DNA of 64,000 bases from an uncultured Draconibacterium sp. (GTDB lineage Bacteria; Bacteroidota; Bacteroidia; Bacteroidales; Prolixibacteraceae). The notes under the pieces are model-generated. The model searched no databases. It was not told the origin of the DNA and saw nothing but the letters and a program-made list of their open reading frames with translations. The stretch spans positions 248,001 to 312,000 of the forward strand of contig NZ_OY781981.1 in the NCBI RefSeq assembly GCF_963677565.1, written 5' to 3'. The position numbers were made by a program, and so were the translations under genes. Each line of letters starts with the position of its first letter. Positions within the stretch are counted from its first letter, which is position 1. This document shows positions 53,901-60,916 of this stretch, piece by piece.

Positions 53901-54725
53901 TTCTCCTGTTTCTACTTCCGGTAATTGATTTTGAATTGTGGTTTCTACCGTTAATGTTGCATCCTTATATTCTTCATCAAAATCGGTTACTACATAGTGG
54001 TCATGTATAAATGTTTTTGGTTGTGCATACAATTTTACATCACGAAAAATACCCGATAAGCGCCACATATCCTGGTTCTCGAGGTACGAACCATCGGAAA
54101 AGCGAATCACCTGAACGGCCAGATCATTCTCTCCTTTTTCAAGATACGGTGTAATATTGAATTCTGCCGGCTCAAATCCGCCCTGATTGTAGCCAACACG
54201 CTGCCCGTTCACCCAAATATAGGAGGCCGATTTTATGCCTTCAAAACGCAACATTACCTCTTTTTTCTGCCAGTTCTCAGGAACAGTAAATATCTTTTTG
54301 TAACAACCGGTTGGATTGTAATAATCAGGAATATTCGGCGGATCGTTCTCGAAAGATATGGCCACATTCCGAAATTTCGGATGTCCGTAGCCTTCCATTT
54401 GCCAGTTGGAAGGGACTTTTATTTCATCCCATTCTGCTGCATCAAAACCGGGTTGCCAAAAATCTTCCGGCACCTGTTTTGGCGTTTCCACCCACTTGAA
54501 TTTCCACTGCCCGTTCAGCAACTGGTAATTCGCGCATTTCCGCGGCATGTTCTGAATGGCATCATCAGCCGATGCGAAAGGAATATGAAAAGCATGCGGC
54601 TCATTTTGCCCTTTTTCAAAGACGGCCGGATTATGCCAGTCGTTTGGAAGGAAATCAACTTGTTGCGAAAAAGAACTGAGATTAAATGTGAGAATAAAGA
54701 ACAAGATGGTCGCTCGTTTCGTCAT
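50952..54725 (-). CDS. GH2 beta-galactosidase with LamG-like insert
   Basis: A 1257-residue exported glycoside hydrolase family 2 enzyme of the LacZ type. A signal peptide (residues 1-20, FNLSSFSQ) is followed by the sugar-binding jelly roll (about 50-230), an Ig-like domain (to about 350) and the TIM barrel (about 355-620). The acid/base Glu is in AGNESGSG near residue 476 and the nucleophile Glu in MDEYLAATGNGLGG near 546, matching LacZ EYAHAMGN. A concanavalin/LamG-like domain (about 635-800, FSGHDDWVEFYRD ... RVYNRAVN) is inserted before the C-terminal Ig and beta-sandwich domains, an addition absent from E. coli LacZ. Likely periplasmic and acting on plant or algal galactosides. Confidence 0.9.
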   Translation of the reverse strand: MTKRATILFFILTFNLSSFSQQVDFLPNDWHNPAVFEKGQNEPHAFHIPFASADDAIQNMPRKCANYQLLNGQWKFKWVETPKQVPEDFWQPGFDAAEWDEIKVPSNWQMEGYGHPKFRNVAISFENDPPNIPDYYNPTGCYKKIFTVPENWQKKEVMLRFEGIKSASYIWVNGQRVGYNQGGFEPAEFNITPYLEKGENDLAVQVIRFSDGSYLENQDMWRLSGIFRDVKLYAQPKTFIHDHYVVTDFDEEYKDATLTVETTIQNQLPEVETGEVTVDVYDLDGRSILKEGSLRQGFEVDSMGNIKVQLSTLVVNPPQWSAEFPNLFIMLVQLKNAGGKITEAFTQKIGFREVEYKDKILTVNGVPVKLNGVNSHMHHPEHGQTVPLETLKQDLLLMKQHNINCVRTCHYPPSPEYIALADELGIYIFNEVGDEAHNNTWLSEKPEWTEMYRDRSRKLVYRDRNHPAVIVWSAGNESGSGQNIFEVIKTGKAIDPSRPAWMYGGNEFYIPFEDLVGPRYWVPVDYKNLAQGKVLPANDMRASFMDEYLAATGNGLGGMDEYWEYIWKYPRLTGGAIWDWISPGIKTPRWILPDLSTYKNDGQIMGRPMFQQGVYGWGLEFSGHDDWVEFYRDPSLDITGNGLTIDFWVKPSEIPQPNVFIAKGAHGYGIQMADAETLEFYVFGNERISDKTKVGEKFYENWHRITGIYNGSQLQLYIDNKRVAATSFAGNISSTPFPLCIGRETETQDQGEHSGRLSKMVIDDVRVYNRAVNINNIGKEKDGLVLHLNFEEDEKEGDFYAVGLGGRTYGIIWPDRTVQPEIKQIKRSGQPIKIEAIDIENGVLKVTNRHHFKNLNELEGFWQIKVDGEPSQRGFFDCDIPAGETGEVTIDYRRPRIESKTECLLEVSFILKGDESWAPKGHEIAWEQFKVPADFYFVDEEINKQKVSASEDENYIRINGDDFNYTIDKKTGSFVSLKYKGVEYLAGGPEFMVWRAPLANDIDPWGSYMFGTGNITPGMGRSIDNQLRTLGMRDLVAEVEEYELFQLKDNELVVKMDVFASSSLDPAKRKDQWFFYSAFEQKQTWTFLADGSIQFDQEIIPHGPMPDMLQKVGLQFQLPKSFSNVQWYGRGPFENYPDRKTGARVGLYHSTADSMYVPYIIPQEYGNRSDVRWLKVHNDDDHGLLIKGNELLNFSLHKYTTDNLSRAMYTYQLEEAPNTILNVDYEVSGVGGTAIRQLQKYRVRPDVKKYTITIKPF

Positions 54726-54856
54726 AATTGTTGTTTGTCCGATTAATATTGCTAAAAATACTTCTACTTCGTGAAAAATACCAGAAACATCAAATCTTTA
54801 ACAGTAAAAATAGAAAATTTGCTAATCATGAATAAAACCTGAAAAACACTATTTCG

Positions 54857-54864
54857 TAACTTTG
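54857..54864 (+). promoter_or_regulatory. -7 promoter box for the BNR lipoprotein gene
   Basis: TAACTTTG matches TAnnTTTG and lies 18 bp before the ATG at 54883, which supports that ATG over the upstream frame start at 54862. Confidence 0.5.
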
Positions 54865-54882
54865 ACTCCCAAATTAGATATT

Positions 54883-56223
54883 ATGAAACCGACTCTTTTA
54901 CTAACACTTTTTTCGCTTGTATTTCTTTTTGCATGCACTTCCTCAACACGGAAAAACACCGAAAAAACACCACCTTTAACTCCAACCATACATACACTTT
55001 CTGACGACGGTGCATGGTGCTGGTTTTCCGATCCGCGGGCAATTTACACCGATGCCAATAAAATTGTTACAGGATGGGTAAAAAAAGACGGATCGATAGA
55101 AGTGGCCTCACTAAATCCGGCAACAGGCGAGGCAAAATTCAACAACATTTATCCGCAATTTGAATTCGACGATCACGACAATCCTGCGTTTACCATGTTG
55201 CCCAACAGCAATGTTTTTACCATGTTTGCCTGGCATGCCCACGATAAAGGTGTAGTTTATAACACAACAATAAACGGTTCAGATATTAAAAGTTTTGGTG
55301 AGAATGTTGTTTATAAACCCAAAACCGAAGAGTTGCTGAAAAAATTTCCGCGCGAAACGTATACTTATGCCAATCCATTTGTATTAAGCGAAGAAGACAA
55401 TAAACTGTTTGTATTTGGCCGCTGGATAGGTTTTAAACCCAACCTGATTATTTCAGACGACAACGGCCAAAGCTGGAGCGAACAATACGTGATAATGAGT
55501 GACGTTCCGTTTACACCCAACAACCGGCCTTACGTAAAATATTATTCGGATGGTAAATCAAAAATCCATATGATATTCACCGACGGACACCCGCGTGTTG
55601 AGCCAACCAACTCGGTTTATTATTGCTATTACGAAAAAGGTGCATTCTGGAAAGCTGACGGAACAAAAATCTGCAACCTCAGTGGACTGCCATTTCAGGT
55701 TACCGATGCAACGGTGGTTTACAAAGCCAATGAAGAAACCGGTCGGGCATGGATTTGCGATATTGTGGAAAAAGAAGGAACACCCTATATTTTGTACACC
55801 CGCCACCCGCAGGAAACAGATCATCGTTACTATTACACATGGTATAATGCCGAAAATCAGGCATGGGAAGATCATGAAATTTGTAAAGCAGGAAAATGGT
55901 TTCCGCAAACACCCGAAGGCGAAACAGAGCGCGAACCACACTACATGGGCAACATGACTTTCAACCCGAATAAAACCAACGAGATTTACCTTTCGCGCGA
56001 AATAAATGGTGTTTTTGAAATTGAGAAACGCACTACAAGCGATGGCGGAAATTCGTGGGACATTGTGCCAATTACGGAGAATTCAACCCTCGATAACGTC
56101 CGGCCATACGTTCCCCGCTATCAACCAAAAGATTCAAAAACGGTTGTACTATGGATGGAAAACAAAAAATACGTTCATTACACCGATTACGATTGTAACA
56201 TAAAATACTACATTGAACCTTAA
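54883..56223 (+). CDS. BNR-repeat lipoprotein (BNR_4 family)
   Basis: A 446-residue lipoprotein. The ATG at 54883 opens the signal, with lipobox LFAC near residue 18. The rest is a predicted beta-propeller of the BNR_4/sialidase-like type: WCWFSDPRAIY near residue 50, SDDNGQSWSEQYV near 195, FTDGHPRVEPTNS near 235 and SDGGNSWDIVP near 390 are Asp-box-type elements. Several BNR_4 proteins in this phylum are polysaccharide lyases (ulvan or rhamnogalacturonan types) and others have no known activity, so the substrate is open. It is adjacent to, and divergent from, the GH2 gene, suggesting shared saccharide use. Confidence 0.8.
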   Translation: MKPTLLLTLFSLVFLFACTSSTRKNTEKTPPLTPTIHTLSDDGAWCWFSDPRAIYTDANKIVTGWVKKDGSIEVASLNPATGEAKFNNIYPQFEFDDHDNPAFTMLPNSNVFTMFAWHAHDKGVVYNTTINGSDIKSFGENVVYKPKTEELLKKFPRETYTYANPFVLSEEDNKLFVFGRWIGFKPNLIISDDNGQSWSEQYVIMSDVPFTPNNRPYVKYYSDGKSKIHMIFTDGHPRVEPTNSVYYCYYEKGAFWKADGTKICNLSGLPFQVTDATVVYKANEETGRAWICDIVEKEGTPYILYTRHPQETDHRYYYTWYNAENQAWEDHEICKAGKWFPQTPEGETEREPHYMGNMTFNPNKTNEIYLSREINGVFEIEKRTTSDGGNSWDIVPITENSTLDNVRPYVPRYQPKDSKTVVLWMENKKYVHYTDYDCNIKYYIEP

Positions 56224-56227
56224 ATAG

Positions 56228-56279
56228 GATTGATCCAAGATTGATGGAGATTGAAGCTAGATTAATGAAGATTGATCAT
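56228..56279. repeat. five helically phased GATTGAT repeats
   Basis: GATTGAT or close variants start at 56228, 56239, 56249, 56260 and 56270, with spacing alternating 11 and 10 bp. That is exactly one DNA turn on average. It lies between the BNR gene and the promoter of the Gfo/Idh gene and shows no hairpin. Confidence 0.75.
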
Positions 56280-56355
56280 GGTCGCGAATGATGTAAATGC
56301 TTCTTCTTTTACAACTTCTTTTTGCCCGTTCTCTTTTCAAACAGAATTAAAAGTA

Positions 56356-56363
56356 TAATTTTG
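56356..56363 (+). promoter_or_regulatory. -7 promoter box for the Gfo/Idh lipoprotein gene
   Basis: TAATTTTG matches TAnnTTTG, 42 bp before the ATG at 56406. Confidence 0.5.
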
Positions 56364-56405
56364 CGTGTGCGCCAACGGAAATCTAATAACTAATAAAATT
56401 ATTTC

Positions 56406-57809
56406 ATGAAACATCTATCAACTGCAGCCGCGGCACTGGCAATTCTGTTTTCAGCATGCACGGGTGGCAGTCAAAAATCAACTGACTCTAAAAAGGAAAA
56501 GAACATGTTTACCGGAGCAAAAGGAGAAGTAAAAATCATGACCCTCGACCCGGGACATTTTCATGCTGCTTTGGTACAAAAATCAATGTACGAACAAGTT
56601 GATCCGGTTGTAAATGTTTATGCACCTGATGGTGTGGACGTTGTGGATCATTTGACACGAATTGAAGGATACAATACTCGTGCAGAAAATCCTACGTCGT
56701 GGGTTGAGAAAGTATACAAAGGCGACGATTACCTTGAAAAAATGCTTATCGAAAAGCCCGGTAATGTAATGGTAACTGCCGGGAACAATGGTAAAAAGAC
56801 AGATTACATTTTGAAAACGGTTGAAGCAGGAATCAATGTATTGGCCGACAAACCCATGGTGATTTCGCCCGAAGAATTTCCTAAACTGGAAAAAGCTTTT
56901 CAGTTGGCAGAAGAAAACGGAGTTTTGTTGTACGATATAATGACCGAGCGTCATGAAATCACCACCATGCTGCAGCGCGAATTATCGCAATTACCTGAGG
57001 TTTTTGGAACCTTGCAAAAAGGAACGGCTGAAAATCCGGCCATCACAAAAGAAAGTGTGCACCACTTTTTTAAGTATGTTTCAGGGAATCCCCTAAAACG
57101 CCCGGTTTGGTATTTCGACACCAAACAGCAAGGCGAAGGAATTGTGGACGTAAATACTCACCTGGTTGATTTAATTCAGTGGGAAGCTTTTCCGGAGGTA
57201 GTTCTTTCAAAAGAAGATGTGCAAATCGTTTCAGCCAAACACTGGACTACTGATCTGACTCCTGAAATGTTTAAAAAATCTACTTCGCTGGATGAATATC
57301 CGGAGTTCCTGAAAAAAGATATTGAAGGAGACATTCTAAAAGTTTACTGCAACGGTGAGATCAATTACACACTAAAAGGTGTTCACGCAAAAGCATCAGT
57401 GATATGGAATTTTGAAGCACCTGAAGGTGCCGGCGACACCCACTACTCAATTATGCGCGGAACAAAGTGTAACCTGGAAATTATTCAGGGCGAAAAGGAA
57501 GGTTACAAACCGCAGCTTTATATTGAAGCTACTGATGTGGATCCAATGGAATTTGCCGGAAGTCTGAATAATGCAGTAACAGGTCTGGCAGAAACTTACC
57601 CGGGAATTTCAGTGAAAAAGATCGGCGACAAAAAGTGGGCGATGAATATTCCTGAGAAATATAAAGTTGGCCATGAAGCGCATTTCGGACAGGTAACTGA
57701 AAAATATCTGCAATACCTTATTGACGGGAAACTACCGGAATGGGAAGTGCCAAATATGATTGTAAAATACTACACAACTACTGAGGGCTTAAAGGCTGCA
57801 CGAAAGTAG
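56406..57809 (+). CDS. Gfo/Idh/MocA-like oxidoreductase lipoprotein
   Basis: A 467-residue lipoprotein. The signal ends at lipobox FSAC near residue 19. The N-terminal Rossmann-like region of the Gfo/Idh/MocA family (MTLDPGHFHAAL, VNVYAPDGVDVVDHL) is followed by EAGINVLADKPM near residue 145 and a C-terminal domain of the putative oxidoreductase type (PF16490-like). The usual GxGxxG NAD motif is replaced by DPGHFHA, so NAD binding may be altered or lost. Exported members of this group are found near saccharide-degradation genes, where they may oxidise or bind sugars. It follows the BNR gene in the same direction but has its own promoter and terminator. Confidence 0.85.
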   Translation: MKHLSTAAAALAILFSACTGGSQKSTDSKKEKNMFTGAKGEVKIMTLDPGHFHAALVQKSMYEQVDPVVNVYAPDGVDVVDHLTRIEGYNTRAENPTSWVEKVYKGDDYLEKMLIEKPGNVMVTAGNNGKKTDYILKTVEAGINVLADKPMVISPEEFPKLEKAFQLAEENGVLLYDIMTERHEITTMLQRELSQLPEVFGTLQKGTAENPAITKESVHHFFKYVSGNPLKRPVWYFDTKQQGEGIVDVNTHLVDLIQWEAFPEVVLSKEDVQIVSAKHWTTDLTPEMFKKSTSLDEYPEFLKKDIEGDILKVYCNGEINYTLKGVHAKASVIWNFEAPEGAGDTHYSIMRGTKCNLEIIQGEKEGYKPQLYIEATDVDPMEFAGSLNNAVTGLAETYPGISVKKIGDKKWAMNIPEKYKVGHEAHFGQVTEKYLQYLIDGKLPEWEVPNMIVKYYTTTEGLKAARK

Positions 57810-57831
57810 TTCTCTTAAAAATATTGAAATG

Positions 57832-57862
57832 AAAGCTGTTCCGTTTGGATCAGCTTTTTTTT
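57832..57862 (+). terminator. intrinsic terminator after the Gfo/Idh gene
   Basis: Hairpin AAAGCTGTTCC / GGATCAGCTTT with one mismatch and a short loop, followed by a T-run. Confidence 0.8.
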
Positions 57863-57954
57863 ATTAAACATAAGGAGTCTTTTATGACATTCTCCCCCTT
57901 TTTTCTAATATATTAAAGTTACATTTAAACTTCAAAAAAAATCAAATCAACTGC

Positions 57955-59487
57955 ATGATGAAGAATTATTCTGTCAGCGACATACCGCGTCGCGATTTTC
58001 TGAAGATGAGTATGAAAGGAGGGCTTCTCATTGCCACCACACCTGCTCTTTTAACCAGTCTGAATACATGTAGCCCCAAAGCAGCAATGCAACAAAGTGG
58101 CTTCGGTATTGATCCTGCATTACTTAAAAAAGTTATTGCTAAAGCCCTGGAAAAGGGAGGTGATTTTGCTGATGTTTACCTGGAGAACCGGGTTTCGCGT
58201 CAGATCGTCATGGAGGAATCGAAGTTCAATAACGGACTCTATGGTATTAGCCAGGGAGCCGGTGTTCGCGTAATTTCGGGGAACAAAACTGGTTACGCTT
58301 ACACCGATGAGATTACAGAAGAAAAATTATTGAGAGCTGCAGAAGTTGCTTCGTATGTGGCACGTAACAGCGCTACAACAATTCCTATAGACATTAATAA
58401 AACAGATAGAAAATCGTTCATTACTGTTGAGCGGCCTCTGGAGGAAATAGCCGATTCGCAGCGAATTGAGATGATTCAGCGTGCTAACGATGCAGCCATG
58501 AGCTATAATCCCGTAATAAAAATGGCATCGGTTGATTATTACGATGAAATCAGGGGCCGGATAATTGCCAACTCTGAAGGCGTTTATCTCCAGGATGAAA
58601 ATCCGCTGATGTTCTTCATCGTACAAACCATGAGCGACAACGGTAAAGCACGCCACATGTCTCGGGAAAGATTAAGCAAACATTCGGGTTTTGAGATGTT
58701 CGACGAGTTCACGCCCGAACAGGTTGCCGAACGTGCAGCACGCGAAGCTGTTGCAATGCTTGATGCGGAAGCTGCTCCTGCCGGGATGATGGATGTTGTG
58801 ATGATGAATGGATGGGGAGGCGTTCTGGTACACGAGGCTGTGGGACATCCGCTGGAAGCCGACAACATTGCTAAAGGCATTGGCGCGTTTACCGGTAAAA
58901 TGGGACAAAAAGTAGCGAGCGATGTATTTACAATGGTTGACGACGGATCGATTCCAAATGCAAGGGGAACCATAAATTACGATGACGAAGGAACACAGGC
59001 ACAACGAAATGTACTAATCGAAGATGGTGTTCTGAAAGGATACATGACCGATGTGTTAAGTGCAAAACAATTAGGCATGGAACGCACCGGCAACGGGCGA
59101 AGAGAATCGTTCCGAAATATTCCAATCCCGCGAATGACCAATACCTTCATCGATTCCGGAGAAAGCGATCCTACAGATATTCTTTCTTCAACAAAAAAAG
59201 GATTGTATGTACAAAGCCTTAGCGGAGGAAGTGTAAATCCGGTAACCGGAGTATTCAATTTTACTTGTCGGGAAGCGTACCTCATCGAAAACGGAAAAAA
59301 AACGAAACCTGTTAAAGGAGCAACCTTAATTGGTTCTTGTCTCGACGTTATTTCAAACATCGATGCCGTTGGCAACGACCTTGACTTTGGTCCCGGAATT
59401 TGCGGTAAAGGTCAAATGGCAGAAGTTGATGCCGGTCAGCCTACGGTTCGAATAAGAGGAATTAATGTGGGGGGAAGCAGAAGCTAA
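57955..59487 (+). CDS. TldD-type metallopeptidase with Tat signal
   Basis: A 510-residue TldD/PmbA family protein. The TldD-specific zinc motif HEAVGHPLEAD near residue 292 provides the HExxxH ligands; other signatures are GVRVISGNKTGYAYTD and DDGSIPNARGTINYDDEG. The N-terminus carries a twin-arginine signal (IPRRDFLKMSMKGG, then a hydrophobic stretch and a Cys near residue 39), so it appears to be exported and possibly lipidated. TldD and TldE form a protease that in other bacteria trims modified peptides. Its TldE partner is the next gene and has no signal. Confidence 0.9.
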   Translation: MMKNYSVSDIPRRDFLKMSMKGGLLIATTPALLTSLNTCSPKAAMQQSGFGIDPALLKKVIAKALEKGGDFADVYLENRVSRQIVMEESKFNNGLYGISQGAGVRVISGNKTGYAYTDEITEEKLLRAAEVASYVARNSATTIPIDINKTDRKSFITVERPLEEIADSQRIEMIQRANDAAMSYNPVIKMASVDYYDEIRGRIIANSEGVYLQDENPLMFFIVQTMSDNGKARHMSRERLSKHSGFEMFDEFTPEQVAERAAREAVAMLDAEAAPAGMMDVVMMNGWGGVLVHEAVGHPLEADNIAKGIGAFTGKMGQKVASDVFTMVDDGSIPNARGTINYDDEGTQAQRNVLIEDGVLKGYMTDVLSAKQLGMERTGNGRRESFRNIPIPRMTNTFIDSGESDPTDILSSTKKGLYVQSLSGGSVNPVTGVFNFTCREAYLIENGKKTKPVKGATLIGSCLDVISNIDAVGNDLDFGPGICGKGQMAEVDAGQPTVRIRGINVGGSRS

Positions 59488-59526
59488 AAGCCTCTATGAA
59501 TGAATTGTTAACGTAAAAAAGTAAAA

Positions 59527-60861
59527 ATGAACTATACAGAATTAACAAATAAACTGGTTTCGAAAGCGCTCGATCTGGGAGCAGATTCGGCAGAAGTGTA
59601 CCTGGAAACAGTTAGAAACCTCAGCATACAGGTTCTGAACGGAGAGATTGACACCATTGAAGAGGCAGCGTCTGCAGGAGTTGGCTTCCGTGTAATTGTT
59701 AACGGGAAAAGTGGTTTTAGTCATTGCAACGACTTTGACGAGAAATCAATGGAAGAAACATTGAAAATGGCTATTGAATTTGCCAAACTAACTACACCTG
59801 ACGAAAACAATGTTCTTAGCGACAATGAGGGGATAACTGAGGTTGAAGGATTATTCGATCCGGAAATTAGTAGCATTCCCATGGAACAAAAAATCGATAT
59901 GGCTCTGAAACTCGAAAAAATGACATTGGAAGATGCCAGAGTTTCAAAAAGTTCGGGGGCTGCATTTGGAGAGGCTGAAGGCGAAGTTTACATCGCAAAT
60001 TCCAACGGAATATCTAAAAATTATAAATCGAATGGGTGCAGCATAGGAGTTAGCGTGGTTGCAGAAAAAGGAGAACAAAAAAATACAGGAGGCGAATACT
60101 GTTCACGCCGATTTTTTAAGGATCTCTTATCTTTGGATGAAATCGCAAAAAAAGCTGCTGATGACGCTGCAGCGTTAATCGACCCACAAATGATACCTAC
60201 ACAAAAAGCTCCGGTCATCATTGATCCAGATGCTGCCGGCTCGTTAATACGAGGTATCATAAGTGCTCTGAACGGAGAACGCGTTTTGCAGGGTGCCAGT
60301 TTCTTAAAAGACTCCATGAACAAGTCATTTGCCAGTCCTTTGTTAACTATTGTTGATGATGGAACCCGAGTTAAAGGCATGGGCAGCGCCCCTTTCGATG
60401 GAGAAGGCGTTCCGACTCAGAAACGTGTTTTGGTAGAGAAGGGTGTTGTTAAAGGATTTATTTACAATACAAAGGCTGCAAACCGGGCAGGCGTAGCGAG
60501 CACAGGAAATGCAACAAGAAGAGGATTTGATGGACTACCGGGAATTGGCACACATAACGTATATGTGGAACCCGGCGATAAAAGTCCTGAAGAAATTATC
60601 GCATCAACTAAAAAGGGATTGTTGGTAACCCAAATAACCGGTTACGGAATAAATGCTGTAAATGGTAATTTCAGCGGTGGCGCCAGTGGTTTCTGGATCG
60701 AAAACGGTAAAATTAAGCATCCGGTTAAAGGCGTAACCATTGCTGGAACTGCCGACGAAATATTAAATGCCATCGATATGATGGGCAACGATTTAGATTT
60801 GAATAAATCATTCTCTGTACCTACGTTCAGGGTGAAGGAAATGATGATAGGAGGCGCTTAA
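59527..60861 (+). CDS. TldE/PmbA family protein
   Basis: A 444-residue TldE/PmbA protein, the non-catalytic partner of TldD. It lacks the HExxxH motif. Conserved family blocks are GVGFRVIVNGKSGFSHCN near residue 50, DDGTRVKGMGSAPFDGEGVPTQKRV near 278 (written here as DDGTRVKGMGS and DGEGVPTQKRV) and NRAGVASTGNATRRGFDGLPG near 322 (as STGNATRRGFDG). No signal peptide: the protein begins MNYTELTNKLVSKALDLG. It lies 39 bp after tldD on the same strand, so the pair is co-transcribed. It ends at a hairpin shared with the convergent gene. Confidence 0.9.
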   Translation: MNYTELTNKLVSKALDLGADSAEVYLETVRNLSIQVLNGEIDTIEEAASAGVGFRVIVNGKSGFSHCNDFDEKSMEETLKMAIEFAKLTTPDENNVLSDNEGITEVEGLFDPEISSIPMEQKIDMALKLEKMTLEDARVSKSSGAAFGEAEGEVYIANSNGISKNYKSNGCSIGVSVVAEKGEQKNTGGEYCSRRFFKDLLSLDEIAKKAADDAAALIDPQMIPTQKAPVIIDPDAAGSLIRGIISALNGERVLQGASFLKDSMNKSFASPLLTIVDDGTRVKGMGSAPFDGEGVPTQKRVLVEKGVVKGFIYNTKAANRAGVASTGNATRRGFDGLPGIGTHNVYVEPGDKSPEEIIASTKKGLLVTQITGYGINAVNGNFSGGASGFWIENGKIKHPVKGVTIAGTADEILNAIDMMGNDLDLNKSFSVPTFRVKEMMIGGA

Positions 60862-60865
60862 AATT

Positions 60866-60897
60866 AATGAGGGTTTCACAGTTGTGAAACCCTCATT
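60866..60897. terminator. hairpin between convergent tldE and the sulfur-transfer gene
   Basis: A perfect 14-bp stem (AATGAGGGTTTCAC / GTGAAACCCTCATT) with a 4-nt loop. T-runs on both sides are weak, so termination is inferred from stem strength and position. Confidence 0.6.
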
Positions 60898-60916
60898 ACT
60901 GATATAATAGAAAGAT

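Noticed and set aside
50952..57809. A polysaccharide utilisation locus
   Set aside because: No SusC/SusD pair, hybrid two-component regulator or anti-sigma factor is present; the exported enzymes have separate promoters and directions.
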